From contig JAVHLO010000002.1 of NCBI GenBank assembly GCA_031082105.1, positions 1 to 31,529 on the forward strand: a stretch of 31,529 nucleotides of DNA, read 5' to 3'. How positions within the stretch are numbered: position 1 is the stretch's first letter; every line of letters starts with the position of its first letter. The notes beneath the pieces are model-generated. The model did no database searches. It saw nothing but the letters and a program-made list of their open reading frames with translations, and was not told where the DNA came from. The stretch is from Planctomycetota bacterium (lineage in GTDB: Bacteria > Planctomycetota > MHYJ01 > JACQXL01 > JAVHLO01). This document shows positions 1 to 8,249 of the stretch, in pieces. Made by a program: the position numbers and the translations under genes.

Positions 1-39
1 CTGACCCCGGAGAGACCCGGAGAGCGGAGGGACAATTCC

Positions 40-3000
40 CTACTTCTTTCTTTCGTCGAGAATTCGAAGCCGGTCCGCGGCGAGCTCCGCGGGGAATTCT
101 GCGGGAGTATCCGGGTTGGTTTCCTGTATGCATCTCCTGTGGTATTCCCTCGCGCGTTCCATGTCGCCCGTCATCTCATAGCCGATGGCCAGATGAAAAC
201 AGATGTCGTTCTCTTCGAGCGACCCCTTCAACCGCTCGCGCATCTCGTCCTCGGTCCGTTCGCCCAAGTCCGCGCCGACAAGCAACACGTAGATCCCGTC
301 TCTCACGTCCGCATACTCGGTCGCCATCTTCCGCCATTCGCGGCGCGCACTCTCGTAGTCGCCCTTGTGAAAATACGCGTAGCCGATCCAGTAGGCCAGT
401 TGCGCGCCCCCGAGCAGATCGTCCGGGGTCTCGATGATCCCGGTGCGATACGCCTCGACCGCGCGGTCGATATCGCCCATCTCGCGGTAGCAGTTCCCGA
501 TCCAGATGTCCGTCGCACACCGCCCTGCGAAGGCGTCGCTCCGTGTTTCGGCCGAGCCGCAGAGGTTCTTGCTCAGCAGAAAACAGTCAATCGCCTCCGA
601 GAATCGCCTGAGCGCGAACAGGGTCTTGCCGAGCTGGTAGGAGCAACTGCGCACCGATTGTCCCATCCCCAGCACCTGCGCAAGCGTGAGCGAAAGGGTG
701 AAGCAGTCGCGCGCCTCCACGTGCTCACCGCGCAGTGCAAGGCTCACTCCACGGCCTTCAAGCCCGTACATCAGGTCGCGCGCACTGCGGGGCAATACCC
801 AATTCGCCAACGTGCGCGCGTGAATCCGGCCCTTCCACGCCTCCCACCACGCCACGGCCTCGCCGACACGATCAAGGTTTATGAGGCAGATCAGGATCCG
901 GGCCGCGAGGTTGTTGCATCGTTCCCTGACCTGAACGTCGTCCTGTTCGGCACCGCGCTCACCCGCCAGGAGCCGCCGCAGCCCGGCCATGGCCGCTTCC
1001 CACTCGCCCATCTGCTCCTGGCATCGGATGACGCGCTCTTCCGCGCTTCGGGCGACCTCCTGGCCGGGATATGCTCGGATGATCTCCCGGCATTCATCGA
1101 TCGCCTCTCCGTAGTGTCCGCGCGCGTAGAACTTGTCGGCGACGTCCAGTGGAGATATCCTAAGCGCCAGGCTTCGCCTCTTCACAACGATGTTGTCGAA
1201 TCGCGCCCTGGCCTGCCTGACACCGATCCCGAACCGTTCGTACTGTGGCCCACGGAGTGGATCCGGGTCGGAGTATTCCAGGATCTGCCTGCCGCCCGCA
1301 CTGGCCCACACCTTGCCCCCGTCCCTCGCGAACTCGATCGAGCATGTTGTCCCGTCCTTCACAGGGAAGGCCTCTGCACGCGTAACTTCCATTCCCTCGC
1401 GCTGGAGCGCCACGTAGCCCTGGGCCGGACCCGGGGGTTCGCCGCCCAGGACAAAGCGCAGACAATAGCCCGATCCCGGCCTGTCGCTGCAGATGAAAGC
1501 GGACATGTCGCCGCCGCCCGTCTCCTGGGGCGCAAGGTCGAAGGACAACCACAGGTGCTCTCCGGCCCGTCCGGAAAAAACGACAAATCTTTCGCGCACC
1601 AGCGAAACCGGCACGCCGGTCACCATAATCTTCTTCATCAGGAATCGTTCCTTCCGCCGCGTGTAGAACTCGACGCCGATGCTTGAACCGAGTTCCGCAG
1701 GTCCATCCATGATCATGTCATCGTCCAGGAACAACTGCATCACGTTGTTGCCTGCGACGATCTTGATCCTCGAATCCGCCCCTCTCTTGAGTCTGCGCCC
1801 GAAGAATTCTCTCCTGCTCCCGTTCTGATTGGCCAGTGTAATCCTGCCCTCGTAGTCTGCCGCATAGATGATTTGCGCAGACCCCTGGTCGCCTTCAATC
1901 AGCATGCCGACGGACACGAGGTCCTGTCCCATGTCGCACAATGTCCCTTCGATGATGATTGGCCCTGTCCAGCGAAGCGCGGGCCCGATCCCGCGGACAC
2001 CGCCGGGCCCGGCCATGACGAGCCCGCCATTCGCGAGTTGGACGCAGTCCATGTCGCCGCACCAGTCCACCAACTGTTCCTCCGTCGCGAAATCGTAGAC
2101 GACAGTCGGGGGCTCGCCCGGCGTCACGCGACCATGTATCTGCTGTTCGAGGTTCTCGAGCCGTCTGTCTGAAGTACCATCGATTTCGAGCGTGCCGTCG
2201 ACAAGTCGCGCATTGGCCCAGGCGTTGTCCCACTCGGCGCCGGGGTCCGCGCCGGAGAAGTCGTCGCGCAGCACGAGCGTCCAGGGGGACTTTTCGAGCT
2301 CACGTTCCCTTGCGCGCCAGTAGAGGAAGAGCGCGACGGCGGCGACGAGGACAAATACGCCGGCTGCGACGGAGATCACGATCCCCGCATGTCTGCGTGC
2401 GAATCGCGCCCCGCGGGCGAACCTGCCCAGCGGGCGGGCGGCAATCGCCTCGCCGCGCAGGTACCGATCGATGTCATCCGCCAGCAGGCGCGCCGATTCG
2501 TATCTGTGACGGGCCTCCTTTTCGATGCATTTCATGCAGATCGTCTGCACATCGCGCCCGACGCGCGGATTCGCCCGCCCGACCGGGACGGGCGTTCCAC
2601 CGACCACATCCAGCAGCAGCGCGGCGACCGGCTTCTTTGCGAACACGGGGTTGCCCACGAGCATTTCGTAGAGGACGGCGCCTAGCGAGTACACGTCGCT
2701 GTGCGGTCCGATGTCGTCAGTGCTGCCGCGCGCCTGTTCGGGAGACATGTATTCGGGCGTTCCGACGATGGAGCCGTCGACCGTCAGCCGCTCCCCTTCG
2801 CGCGCCAAGTCCCGCGCAAGTCCGAAGTCGGTGATCTTTGTGGTGCCGTCGCGCAGAACGATGATATTGCCCGGTTTCAGGTCGCGATGGATCACGCCGT
2901 TGTTGTTTGCGTATGCGACGGCGCGGGCGAGGTGAGACGTGAGCTCCATCGCACGTCTGGGGAGGAGAGGGCCGCGCAACAGAATCGTCGAGAGTGCCTC

Positions 3001-3519
3001 GCCCTCGATCAGTTCCATGGTGAAGTAGTTGAGGTTATGTTCGACGCCGATCTCATGGATGGCGACGATGCCGGGGTGGATGAGCTTGGCTGCTGCGCGC
3101 GCCTCGCTGACGAACCGCTCGATCCCTTCCTGGCTCGTATCCGCCCAGGGCCGCATCACCTTGAGGGCAACGCATCGCGCAAGGTCGCGCTGGAACGCCT
3201 CGTAGACGATCCCCATCCCGCCTCGACCGATCTCGCGAACGACGTCGAACTTGCCGAACCGGCACGGCGGGGCCAGCAGTCCATCCGGCGCCGGCAAGCC
3301 CTTTGCGGAGGGCTGTGTATCCCGGCCGAGGCGAGACTTCTCGATGAGCGTCGGGGCGCTTGGCGCAACGAGCCCGGTATCATGCGCGGTCGCTTCCGCC
3401 GGTACGGACGCTTTGGGGGAGATGACCTGCGTTTCCTGGGTAGAAAGGTCCCGGACCGGTCGCGCCGGCTCGCCGGCATGCGGCGTCGGTGCCTTGTCGG
3501 GTGCGCCGTCAGGAACCAC
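40..3519 (-). CDS. Membrane Ser/Thr protein kinase with C-terminal lectin-like and TPR region
   Basis: A 1159-residue Hanks-type kinase. After a Pro/Ala-rich leader, the kinase domain spans about residues 88-360: glycine loop GRGGMG (98-103), ATP-binding Lys120 in VALK, catalytic HRDLKPGN (211-218), DFG (231-233), and a GTPEYMSPE activation segment, all intact. One hydrophobic helix at about 378-402 should place the rest outside the cytoplasm. That part (about 410-820) has stretches such as DDFSG and a recurring FDNI/IGV pattern, resembling LamG/DUF1080-like beta-sandwich folds. About residues 835-1150 read as TPR-like helical pairs. The predicted role is a transmembrane kinase whose external half senses a ligand or partner; no substrate can be named. 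The start is GTG with only a weak upstream AGGT, and the first 85 residues are low complexity, so the true start may be further in. It is transcribed away from the rest of the window and has no operon partner here. Confidence 0.9.
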   Translation of the reverse strand: MVPDGAPDKAPTPHAGEPARPVRDLSTQETQVISPKASVPAEATAHDTGLVAPSAPTLIEKSRLGRDTQPSAKGLPAPDGLLAPPCRFGKFDVVREIGRGGMGIVYEAFQRDLARCVALKVMRPWADTSQEGIERFVSEARAAAKLIHPGIVAIHEIGVEHNLNYFTMELIEGEALSTILLRGPLLPRRAMELTSHLARAVAYANNNGVIHRDLKPGNIIVLRDGTTKITDFGLARDLAREGERLTVDGSIVGTPEYMSPEQARGSTDDIGPHSDVYSLGAVLYEMLVGNPVFAKKPVAALLLDVVGGTPVPVGRANPRVGRDVQTICMKCIEKEARHRYESARLLADDIDRYLRGEAIAARPLGRFARGARFARRHAGIVISVAAGVFVLVAAVALFLYWRARERELEKSPWTLVLRDDFSGADPGAEWDNAWANARLVDGTLEIDGTSDRRLENLEQQIHGRVTPGEPPTVVYDFATEEQLVDWCGDMDCVQLANGGLVMAGPGGVRGIGPALRWTGPIIIEGTLCDMGQDLVSVGMLIEGDQGSAQIIYAADYEGRITLANQNGSRREFFGRRLKRGADSRIKIVAGNNVMQLFLDDDMIMDGPAELGSSIGVEFYTRRKERFLMKKIMVTGVPVSLVRERFVVFSGRAGEHLWLSFDLAPQETGGGDMSAFICSDRPGSGYCLRFVLGGEPPGPAQGYVALQREGMEVTRAEAFPVKDGTTCSIEFARDGGKVWASAGGRQILEYSDPDPLRGPQYERFGIGVRQARARFDNIVVKRRSLALRISPLDVADKFYARGHYGEAIDECREIIRAYPGQEVARSAEERVIRCQEQMGEWEAAMAGLRRLLAGERGAEQDDVQVRERCNNLAARILICLINLDRVGEAVAWWEAWKGRIHARTLANWVLPRSARDLMYGLEGRGVSLALRGEHVEARDCFTLSLTLAQVLGMGQSVRSCSYQLGKTLFALRRFSEAIDCFLLSKNLCGSAETRSDAFAGRCATDIWIGNCYREMGDIDRAVEAYRTGIIETPDDLLGGAQLAYWIGYAYFHKGDYESARREWRKMATEYADVRDGIYVLLVGADLGERTEDEMRERLKGSLEENDICFHLAIGYEMTGDMERAREYHRRCIQETNPDTPAEFPAELAADRLRILDERKK

Positions 3520-3774
3520 TGGGGTCAGACCTAGAATATAGAATTACCAAAGGCTGCGCGGCGAGCAGTCCGTCTCCATTCACGCTCACGCCGCGCACTG
3601 CCCACGCAAGAGCCAGGCGTCTCCAATTCGACCGGAGACCTCGCGCGGCCGGAATGCCACGAAGCAGATGATACCGAATTCCTGGCAGGAAATCAAGCGC
3701 ACGCGGTATCCGGTCTGAAACGCCTGCGAACCCCGGCAGATCGACGCCTGTCCCACTGGCCGCACTCCATTTGC
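3520..3774. other. Gap upstream of the kinase, no gene seen
   Basis: No credible coding sequence. A 117-codon minus-strand open frame here lacks any recognisable domain and has shadow-like composition. Next to the kinase start lies GGGGTCAGACC followed by an AT-rich stretch. I found no convincing sigma70 promoter for the kinase. Confidence 0.5.
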
Positions 3775-3803
3775 TTGAACATGCCTGCCTTCTCGTGTAT
3801 ATT
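3775..3803 (+). promoter_or_regulatory. Sigma70-like promoter upstream of the LigD-PE gene
   Basis: TTGAAC at 3775-3780, a 17-nt spacer, and TATATT at 3798-3803. The expected transcript start is near 3810, about 200 nt ahead of the gene at 4011. A palindromic element (3869-3957) sits inside the resulting leader. The call rests on sequence match alone. Confidence 0.6.
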
Positions 3804-3868
3804 TGTAGCCCGACGGAACGGACTTCTGATGTCCCCGGGGCCGATCCGTCCATGAACTTCAATTCGCC

Positions 3869-3957
3869 GTCATGCCCCCGACCGCAGTCGGGGGCATCTC
3901 CTTCAGCAAAGGGCGGTGCAAGTGGTAAAGCAGATTCCGAACCGAGTTCGGAATGAC
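3869..3957. repeat. MITE-like palindromic element, GTCAT/ATGAC ends
   Basis: It begins GTCAT and ends ATGAC. Inside are two perfect hairpins: an 11-bp stem ATGCCCCCGAC (3872-3882) pairing with 3887-3897 across a CGCA loop, and a 9-bp stem ATTCCGAAC (3934-3942) pairing with 3946-3954. The core GCATCTCCTTCA reappears, in the opposite orientation, in the element at 8081-8194, so the two belong to one dispersed family. There is no coding capacity, so any movement would need a transposase supplied in trans. Confidence 0.7.
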
Positions 3958-4010
3958 AGTGCGTCGATGCTCTCCCTTGATTCGTGAATAGTGCGGGTTG
4001 GGGCCTGGTG

Positions 4011-4487
4011 ATGATCGCGGATCAACAAGCGAAGCGTTTCGTAGTCCAGGAACACCGCCGGCCCGGCGAGTCGCCCCACTACGATCTGATGTTCGAGCGC
4101 GAAGGCACGCTCGCCACGTGGTCGTTCCGGTTGCCGCCGTGGGAAGCGCCCGACATCGGACGGCCCGGGGATCCGTTCGCGCCACGCGCACGGAGCGTGC
4201 AGAAGAGGCCCGAACGCAGTTGGCGGTTCGAGCCCGTCGTGCCGGCCACCGGCGCATCGACGCAAGATCGGCCTGCACACGCATGCGAACGACTTGCGGG
4301 CCACCGCATGCGCTACCTGGAATTCGAGGGCGACATCGGCGGCGGGCGAGGCACTGTGCACATTGTCGATGCGGGTCAGTACGTGCCGGCAACGTGGTCC
4401 ACGGACGAGGTGGTCGTGACGTTTCAGGGCCGCCGGCTCTCGGGACTTTTCAGGCTGACCTGCGCGAAGACACAGTCCACCACGTGA
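4011..4487 (+). CDS. Stand-alone LigD-type 3'-phosphoesterase-domain protein
   Basis: A 158-residue protein matching the DNA ligase D N-terminal phosphoesterase (PE) domain, which trims 3' phosphates and ribonucleotides at DNA ends during repair. Visible landmarks are FVVQEH (His15), HYD (His23, Asp25), the HxxxY pair in GHRMRYLEFEG, and a final LSGLFRL strand. These match the family's active-site His/His/Asp and His/Tyr. The Arg usually found just after HYD (as in HYDFRLE) is replaced here, as the sequence reads HYDLMFE, so activity may be altered. There is no ligase or polymerase domain, and no Ku or ligase gene nearby. Free-standing PE proteins of about 150 residues are known in bacteria and archaea. 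I chose ATG 4011 over GTG 3984 because the GTG lies inside a dispersed repeat end (TTCGTGAATAGTGC). The promoter at 3775-3803 probably drives it. Confidence 0.75.
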   Translation: MIADQQAKRFVVQEHRRPGESPHYDLMFEREGTLATWSFRLPPWEAPDIGRPGDPFAPRARSVQKRPERSWRFEPVVPATGASTQDRPAHACERLAGHRMRYLEFEGDIGGGRGTVHIVDAGQYVPATWSTDEVVVTFQGRRLSGLFRLTCAKTQSTT

Positions 4488-4533
4488 TGGCCGGATCTCG
4501 GTTGCTCACGGAAGGCACTAGATTGAGGGTGCC

Positions 4534-4750
4534 GGTTCGCCCGGACAAGGGGCTGGATTACCGCTTGCGCGGGAATGACAGCGATTGGGTTCGCGCGGAC
4601 AAGAGGCTGGATTCCCGCTTCCGCGGGAATGACAGGCGATTGGGTTCGCGCGGACAAGAGGCTGGATTCCCGTTTGCGCGGGAAGGACAGCGATTGGATT
4701 CGCCCGGACAAGGGGCTGGATTCCCGCTTCCGCGGGAATGACAGGCGATC
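4534..4750. repeat. Four tandem ~54-bp repeats, each with a hairpin
   Basis: The units start at 4534, 4588, 4643 and 4697. Each reads roughly G(G/A)TTCGC-CGGACAAG-GGCTGGATT followed by a TTCCCGC..GCGGGAA hairpin and GGAATGACAG. Hairpins in units 2 and 4 are perfect 7-bp stems with TTCC loops; units 1 and 3 carry substitutions. The repeats are directly adjacent, so this is not a spacer-containing CRISPR. The array fills most of the gap between the LigD-PE gene and the O-antigen-ligase gene. Confidence 0.85.
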
Positions 4751-4802
4751 CGGAATGACGGACCGACGAATTGTCTTTCGTCCCTGATGCTCAAGTGAAG
4801 CG

Positions 4803-6950
4803 ATGCTCATGAGTGAACCCGACATATCCGCCTGCGATTCGTTCTCGAAGCCGGCCAGGGCAGGCCTTCAGACAATCCTGCTCGTCTGCGTGGTGATGGC
4901 TGCGGCGCTCGTGTCCGCACGTTTCGAGTGCAATCCAGCGCTTCAGCTTACCATGAAATGGAGCGTCGCGGCCGTTCTCGCATACGTAGCCGTGCTCGCG
5001 GCCCTGTTGGACCGGTCGGGATCCACGACGTTCTGCCTGCTCGATGCGGCCGTATTGTGCTGGCAAGGCGCGGTTCTCGTCTCCGTCATTCTCTCGCCGC
5101 ATCCGGAACAAGCCTGGATGAGCTATCCCTCGGCGGTGGCGTGCGGCCTCATCTACCTCACAGCGCGCCGGGTCTCGGGCCGGCGCAGCATCGACAGTCA
5201 CGCGAGATTACTGTACGCTGCCCTGGGCGTGTCCGCGACACTGGTGGCCGTCTACAGCCTGGCGCAGCGAATCGGCCTGGACCCGCTGCGCCTGCCTTCC
5301 GAGGACGCGAACCAGTTCTCCGCGACAACGATAAACCGCAACCTGCTGGCCTCGTTCCTGGCGGTCGTGCTGCCCCTGCAGGTCTACCTTCTGTTGACCC
5401 CACCCTCGCATGAATCGGCCCGTACCGGAGCTGGCCGCGTGGGAACCTGCGCGACAGCCTCCGCTCACGGCGCGATCGCAGGCGCGATGGTTCAGGCGAT
5501 CGCCCTTTCGCTGTGCTGTGCGGCGTTGATCCTGTCCCGAACGCGCGGCGCGTGGCTTGCGGCGGCGTTAGGTCTCGGGGTCGCGTTCGCTCTCATGCTG
5601 ATGCACAGACTGGCGGCGGCAAGGAACACAGATGGCGAGTCTACGCGCGCAGTCCCGGGCGGGCCGGGTCCCGGCACCGATCCCGGCGGGGCGAATTCCG
5701 CGCACGGGAAGGGCGCGTCATTTCGGTTTCTTCTGTTGGTCTTCGCCGTTGCGCTCACTGCGCTTGCCGTTATGTTCGTCAACTCGCGGCGGGCCAAGCC
5801 CGTAGCCTTCACGGAGAGCGTAAGAAACGCCTTTGATGCCGAGAGCAAGTCGATCAAGGAGCGGAGGTTCGCATGGCAGGTGGCGCTTGATGTCTTCCTC
5901 GCCCGTCCGGTGGCGGGAAGCGGGTATGGAACCTACCAGTTGGCCGGTCAGGAACATCGCAGGAAGCACCTCTGGTCTCAGAGCAACAGCGATCTCGACA
6001 TGCTGCCTCGTTTTGCGCACAACGATCCGGTCCAGCAGGCCGCGGAAACCGGTATCGTAGGTCTCGTGTCGCTGCTCTTCGTCTTACTCGCGACCTCGTG
6101 CACGGTCGTTGCGCATATCCGATCCGGCGTTCCGGCCCGCGGCTTCCTTGCCGCCGCGGGCGCGTCCGCAGCGGTCGTGATCTTCCACGGCATCGTGCAC
6201 TACCCTCTCTACGACGCCCCGACTGCGGCCGTTTTCTGGCTCCAGCTCGGGCTGATCGGAAGAGGCACACGACATTCTACCCCGAGCGGCGAGACACGAC
6301 GCGAGCGAACCACGCGAATCACCGCAACCTTTGCGATACTGGTCATCGGCGGCCTTGCCGCGACCGGGGCGACCATGCGCTTCCTCGGCGCATACTGCTT
6401 CGAATGGGCAGCCAGGAGCCGCATAGCGTACCAGTACGAGACCGCCGCCTCATACTACACAAACGCCTCCAAGCTCGATCCGTCCCTGTACTATGCGTAC
6501 ACGCAAGGTGCCCTCTGCGAGCAGGCAACGACCCCGGCGCCGCTTGATCGCGACAGGACGGACTCGGTCTTCAAGACGGCACTTGCGCAGGCGCCGCACG
6601 ACGAGTACGTGCGGTTCGTCTACGCGTCCTTCCTCGAGGCCCAAGGCGACAGCGAGGAGGCGCTGGCCCAGTATGACCGCGCCCGCTGGGCGAATCCGCT
6701 GTTCCGGGCCGGCTACACCGAGGCAGCGAGACTGCTCGCTGCCCTGGACAAATCCGACGATGCGCTCCACCTGCACGACGAATGGCTTGACCGGTTCCCT
6801 ACCGACCTGCTCGTCCTCCAAGAGAAAGGGATACTCCTGGAATCGCTCGGCCGCAAGGAAGCAGCACGCAGATGCTGGGAAAAGGTCCTGGAAATCGCCC
6901 CGAACGATCCGATGGCCACAATGTACCTGGGGGCGGAGCCGGAGAAATGA
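4803..6950 (+). CDS. O-antigen ligase family (Wzy_C) membrane protein with C-terminal TPRs
   Basis: A 715-residue polytopic membrane protein of the WaaL/Wzy superfamily, whose members join or polymerise glycans at the outer face of the inner membrane. The signs are about ten or more hydrophobic helices between residues 15 and 540, a family-like LSRTRGAWLAAALG segment (near 250), VAGSGYGTYQ (near 375) and HNDPVQQAAETGIVGL (near 405) in the large periplasmic loop. A soluble tail (about 550-710) looks like three or four TPRs, an arrangement common in such proteins from Planctomycetes and related groups. ATG 4803 and ATG 4809 are both possible starts, and neither has a strong Shine-Dalgarno. No glycosyltransferases flank it, so the substrate is unknown and membership is by fold only. 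The long loop between helices is rich in Gly/Pro (near 270-300). Confidence 0.85.
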   Translation: MLMSEPDISACDSFSKPARAGLQTILLVCVVMAAALVSARFECNPALQLTMKWSVAAVLAYVAVLAALLDRSGSTTFCLLDAAVLCWQGAVLVSVILSPHPEQAWMSYPSAVACGLIYLTARRVSGRRSIDSHARLLYAALGVSATLVAVYSLAQRIGLDPLRLPSEDANQFSATTINRNLLASFLAVVLPLQVYLLLTPPSHESARTGAGRVGTCATASAHGAIAGAMVQAIALSLCCAALILSRTRGAWLAAALGLGVAFALMLMHRLAAARNTDGESTRAVPGGPGPGTDPGGANSAHGKGASFRFLLLVFAVALTALAVMFVNSRRAKPVAFTESVRNAFDAESKSIKERRFAWQVALDVFLARPVAGSGYGTYQLAGQEHRRKHLWSQSNSDLDMLPRFAHNDPVQQAAETGIVGLVSLLFVLLATSCTVVAHIRSGVPARGFLAAAGASAAVVIFHGIVHYPLYDAPTAAVFWLQLGLIGRGTRHSTPSGETRRERTTRITATFAILVIGGLAATGATMRFLGAYCFEWAARSRIAYQYETAASYYTNASKLDPSLYYAYTQGALCEQATTPAPLDRDRTDSVFKTALAQAPHDEYVRFVYASFLEAQGDSEEALAQYDRARWANPLFRAGYTEAARLLAALDKSDDALHLHDEWLDRFPTDLLVLQEKGILLESLGRKEAARRCWEKVLEIAPNDPMATMYLGAEPEK

Positions 6951-6971
6951 CCTGCCGCTCACGCGGATTGG

Positions 6972-7027
6972 ACGGATTTCACAGTTTCTACGTCCCAGGC
7001 GAAATCCGTAGAATCTGTGAAATCCGT
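6972..7027. repeat. Long hairpin element (21-bp stem) after the O-antigen-ligase gene
   Basis: The arm at 6972-6992 (ACGGATTTCACAG..) pairs with 7007-7027 with one mismatch in 21 bp, across a 14-nt loop. It starts 22 nt after the upstream stop codon. There is no U-tract, so it is not a classical terminator, although it could act as an RNA 3' end. The GGATTTCACGG wording recurs in the element at 29119-29178, which suggests a dispersed family. Confidence 0.75.
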
Positions 7028-7123
7028 GTTCCTTCCCTGCGGTCTGCCGATGCTCCCAGGAAATGCCATTCAGAAACAATTACGTAGAGTAGCCTGGCGT
7101 CCGGAATATTAAGGAGTTGTTTC

Positions 7124-8053
7124 ATGACTGCCCTTGTGTATGACGACGTCTACCTGGAGCACGACACCGGCCCGCATCCGGAGAATGCAGAGCGTCTTCG
7201 CGCCACGTGCGCGCACCTGAAGAAGACCGGGATGTGGGACAAGCTCGCCCATGTGCCTGCGCGGAAGGCGACCGATGAGGAACTGGGCTACGTACATACG
7301 AAGCAGCACATCGAATCCATCAAACGCGTCGCGCAATGCGGCGGCGGATACCTGGACATGGACACGGTGATGTCAAAGGGCTCGCTGAACGCGGCGCTGT
7401 CCGCGGCCGGCGGCATTATGGCCGCGATCGACGCTGTGGTCGCCGGCCCGGAGTCCGACGCCTTCTGCATGGTCAGGCCACCGGGACACCACGCCACGCC
7501 GACGCACGCGATGGGTTTCTGCCTCTTCAACAACATCGCCATAGGCGCGAGGCATGCGCAAAGGAAACACGGGATCGAACGGATCTTCATCGTCGACTGG
7601 GACGTCCATCACGGCAACGGAACACAGGACACGTTCTACACCGATCCCAGTGTGCTCTTGTTTTCGACGCACCGCTACCCGTTCTACCCCGGGACAGGCC
7701 ACGATACCGAGACGGGCGAGGGCGCCGGCAAAGGGTTCACCGTGAACAGGCCGATGTCATACGACGTCACCCGAGAGGAGTTCATCGCGGCGTTCGAGAG
7801 TGTCCTGACCGGACCCGCGGCGAATTTCAATCCAGGGCTCGTCCTCGTGTCGGCCGGTTTTGACGCCTACATACACGACCCGATCGGCGGGCTCAGTCTC
7901 GAGGTCGAGGACTTCGAGAAGCTGACGCGGCTTGTGAAGAACTACGCGCGGAAGCACTGCCGCGGCAAAGTCGTATCGACCCTGGAGGGAGGCTACAACA
8001 CCCGGGATCTTCCGCGCTGTATTGAGGCGCATCTACGCGGGTTTGCGGAATAG
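7124..8053 (+). CDS. Histone-deacetylase-superfamily amidohydrolase
   Basis: A 309-residue zinc-dependent deacetylase of the HDAC/acetoin-utilisation/acetylpolyamine amidohydrolase superfamily. The active site is complete: catalytic His122-His123 in RPPGHHA, GFCLFNN (131-137), zinc ligands Asp160 and His162 in DWDVHHGNGTQ, and Asp247 in SAGFDAY, followed by DPIGGL. Length and motif wording fit the bacterial class-II-like group. Likely substrates are acetylated polyamines, acetyl-lysine or other N-acyl amines; the sequence does not decide which. The start is firm, as AAGGAG sits about 8 nt before ATG. It is followed by a MITE-like element and then, on the same strand, by the formimidoyltransferase gene, so joint transcription is possible but not shown. 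Confidence 0.92.
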   Translation: MTALVYDDVYLEHDTGPHPENAERLRATCAHLKKTGMWDKLAHVPARKATDEELGYVHTKQHIESIKRVAQCGGGYLDMDTVMSKGSLNAALSAAGGIMAAIDAVVAGPESDAFCMVRPPGHHATPTHAMGFCLFNNIAIGARHAQRKHGIERIFIVDWDVHHGNGTQDTFYTDPSVLLFSTHRYPFYPGTGHDTETGEGAGKGFTVNRPMSYDVTREEFIAAFESVLTGPAANFNPGLVLVSAGFDAYIHDPIGGLSLEVEDFEKLTRLVKNYARKHCRGKVVSTLEGGYNTRDLPRCIEAHLRGFAE

Positions 8054-8080
8054 TCGTACTTGTTCAGGGAACTCCGCGTG

Positions 8081-8194
8081 CTGTCATTCCGGACTTTGTG
8101 TCGGCCGGCGGGTCCGCTGCGGCGGACGGAATCTCCTCCTGCACGCTTCCGGCCTGTTGGTGAAGGAGATGCCGAGCCAGGCTTGGCATGACAG
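8081..8194. repeat. MITE-like element, CTGTCAT/ATGACAG ends
   Basis: A 114-bp element with perfect 7-bp terminal inverted repeats. It contains an internal GTCCGC-TGCG-GCGGAC hairpin and the core TGAAGGAGATGCC. Core and ends match the reverse complement of the element at 3869-3957. It lies between the deacetylase and formimidoyltransferase genes and has no coding capacity. Confidence 0.7.
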
Positions 8195-8203
8195 ACAGTG
8201 GGC

Positions 8204-8217
8204 AGTACTGCAGTACT
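8204..8217. promoter_or_regulatory. Perfect 14-bp palindrome upstream of ftcD
   Basis: AGTACTGCAGTACT is a perfect palindrome 32 bp before the ftcD start codon. Position and symmetry would suit a dimeric regulator's operator, but no second copy or clear promoter is visible, so this is tentative. Confidence 0.25.
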
Positions 8218-8249
8218 TCGGCAATATTGACTCTTGAGAGACGACTTTC

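Noticed and set aside
139..1686. Long plus-strand open frame opposite the kinase gene (515 codons)
   Set aside because: Arg/His/Pro-rich shadow of a high-GC gene; no domain, no ribosome site, and the opposite strand encodes an intact kinase.
3509..3862. 117-codon minus-strand open frame upstream of the kinase
   Set aside because: No domain, overlaps the kinase start, and runs across promoter-like sequence on the other strand.
4534..4750. CRISPR array
   Set aside because: Units are contiguous with no unique spacers, and there are no cas genes nearby.
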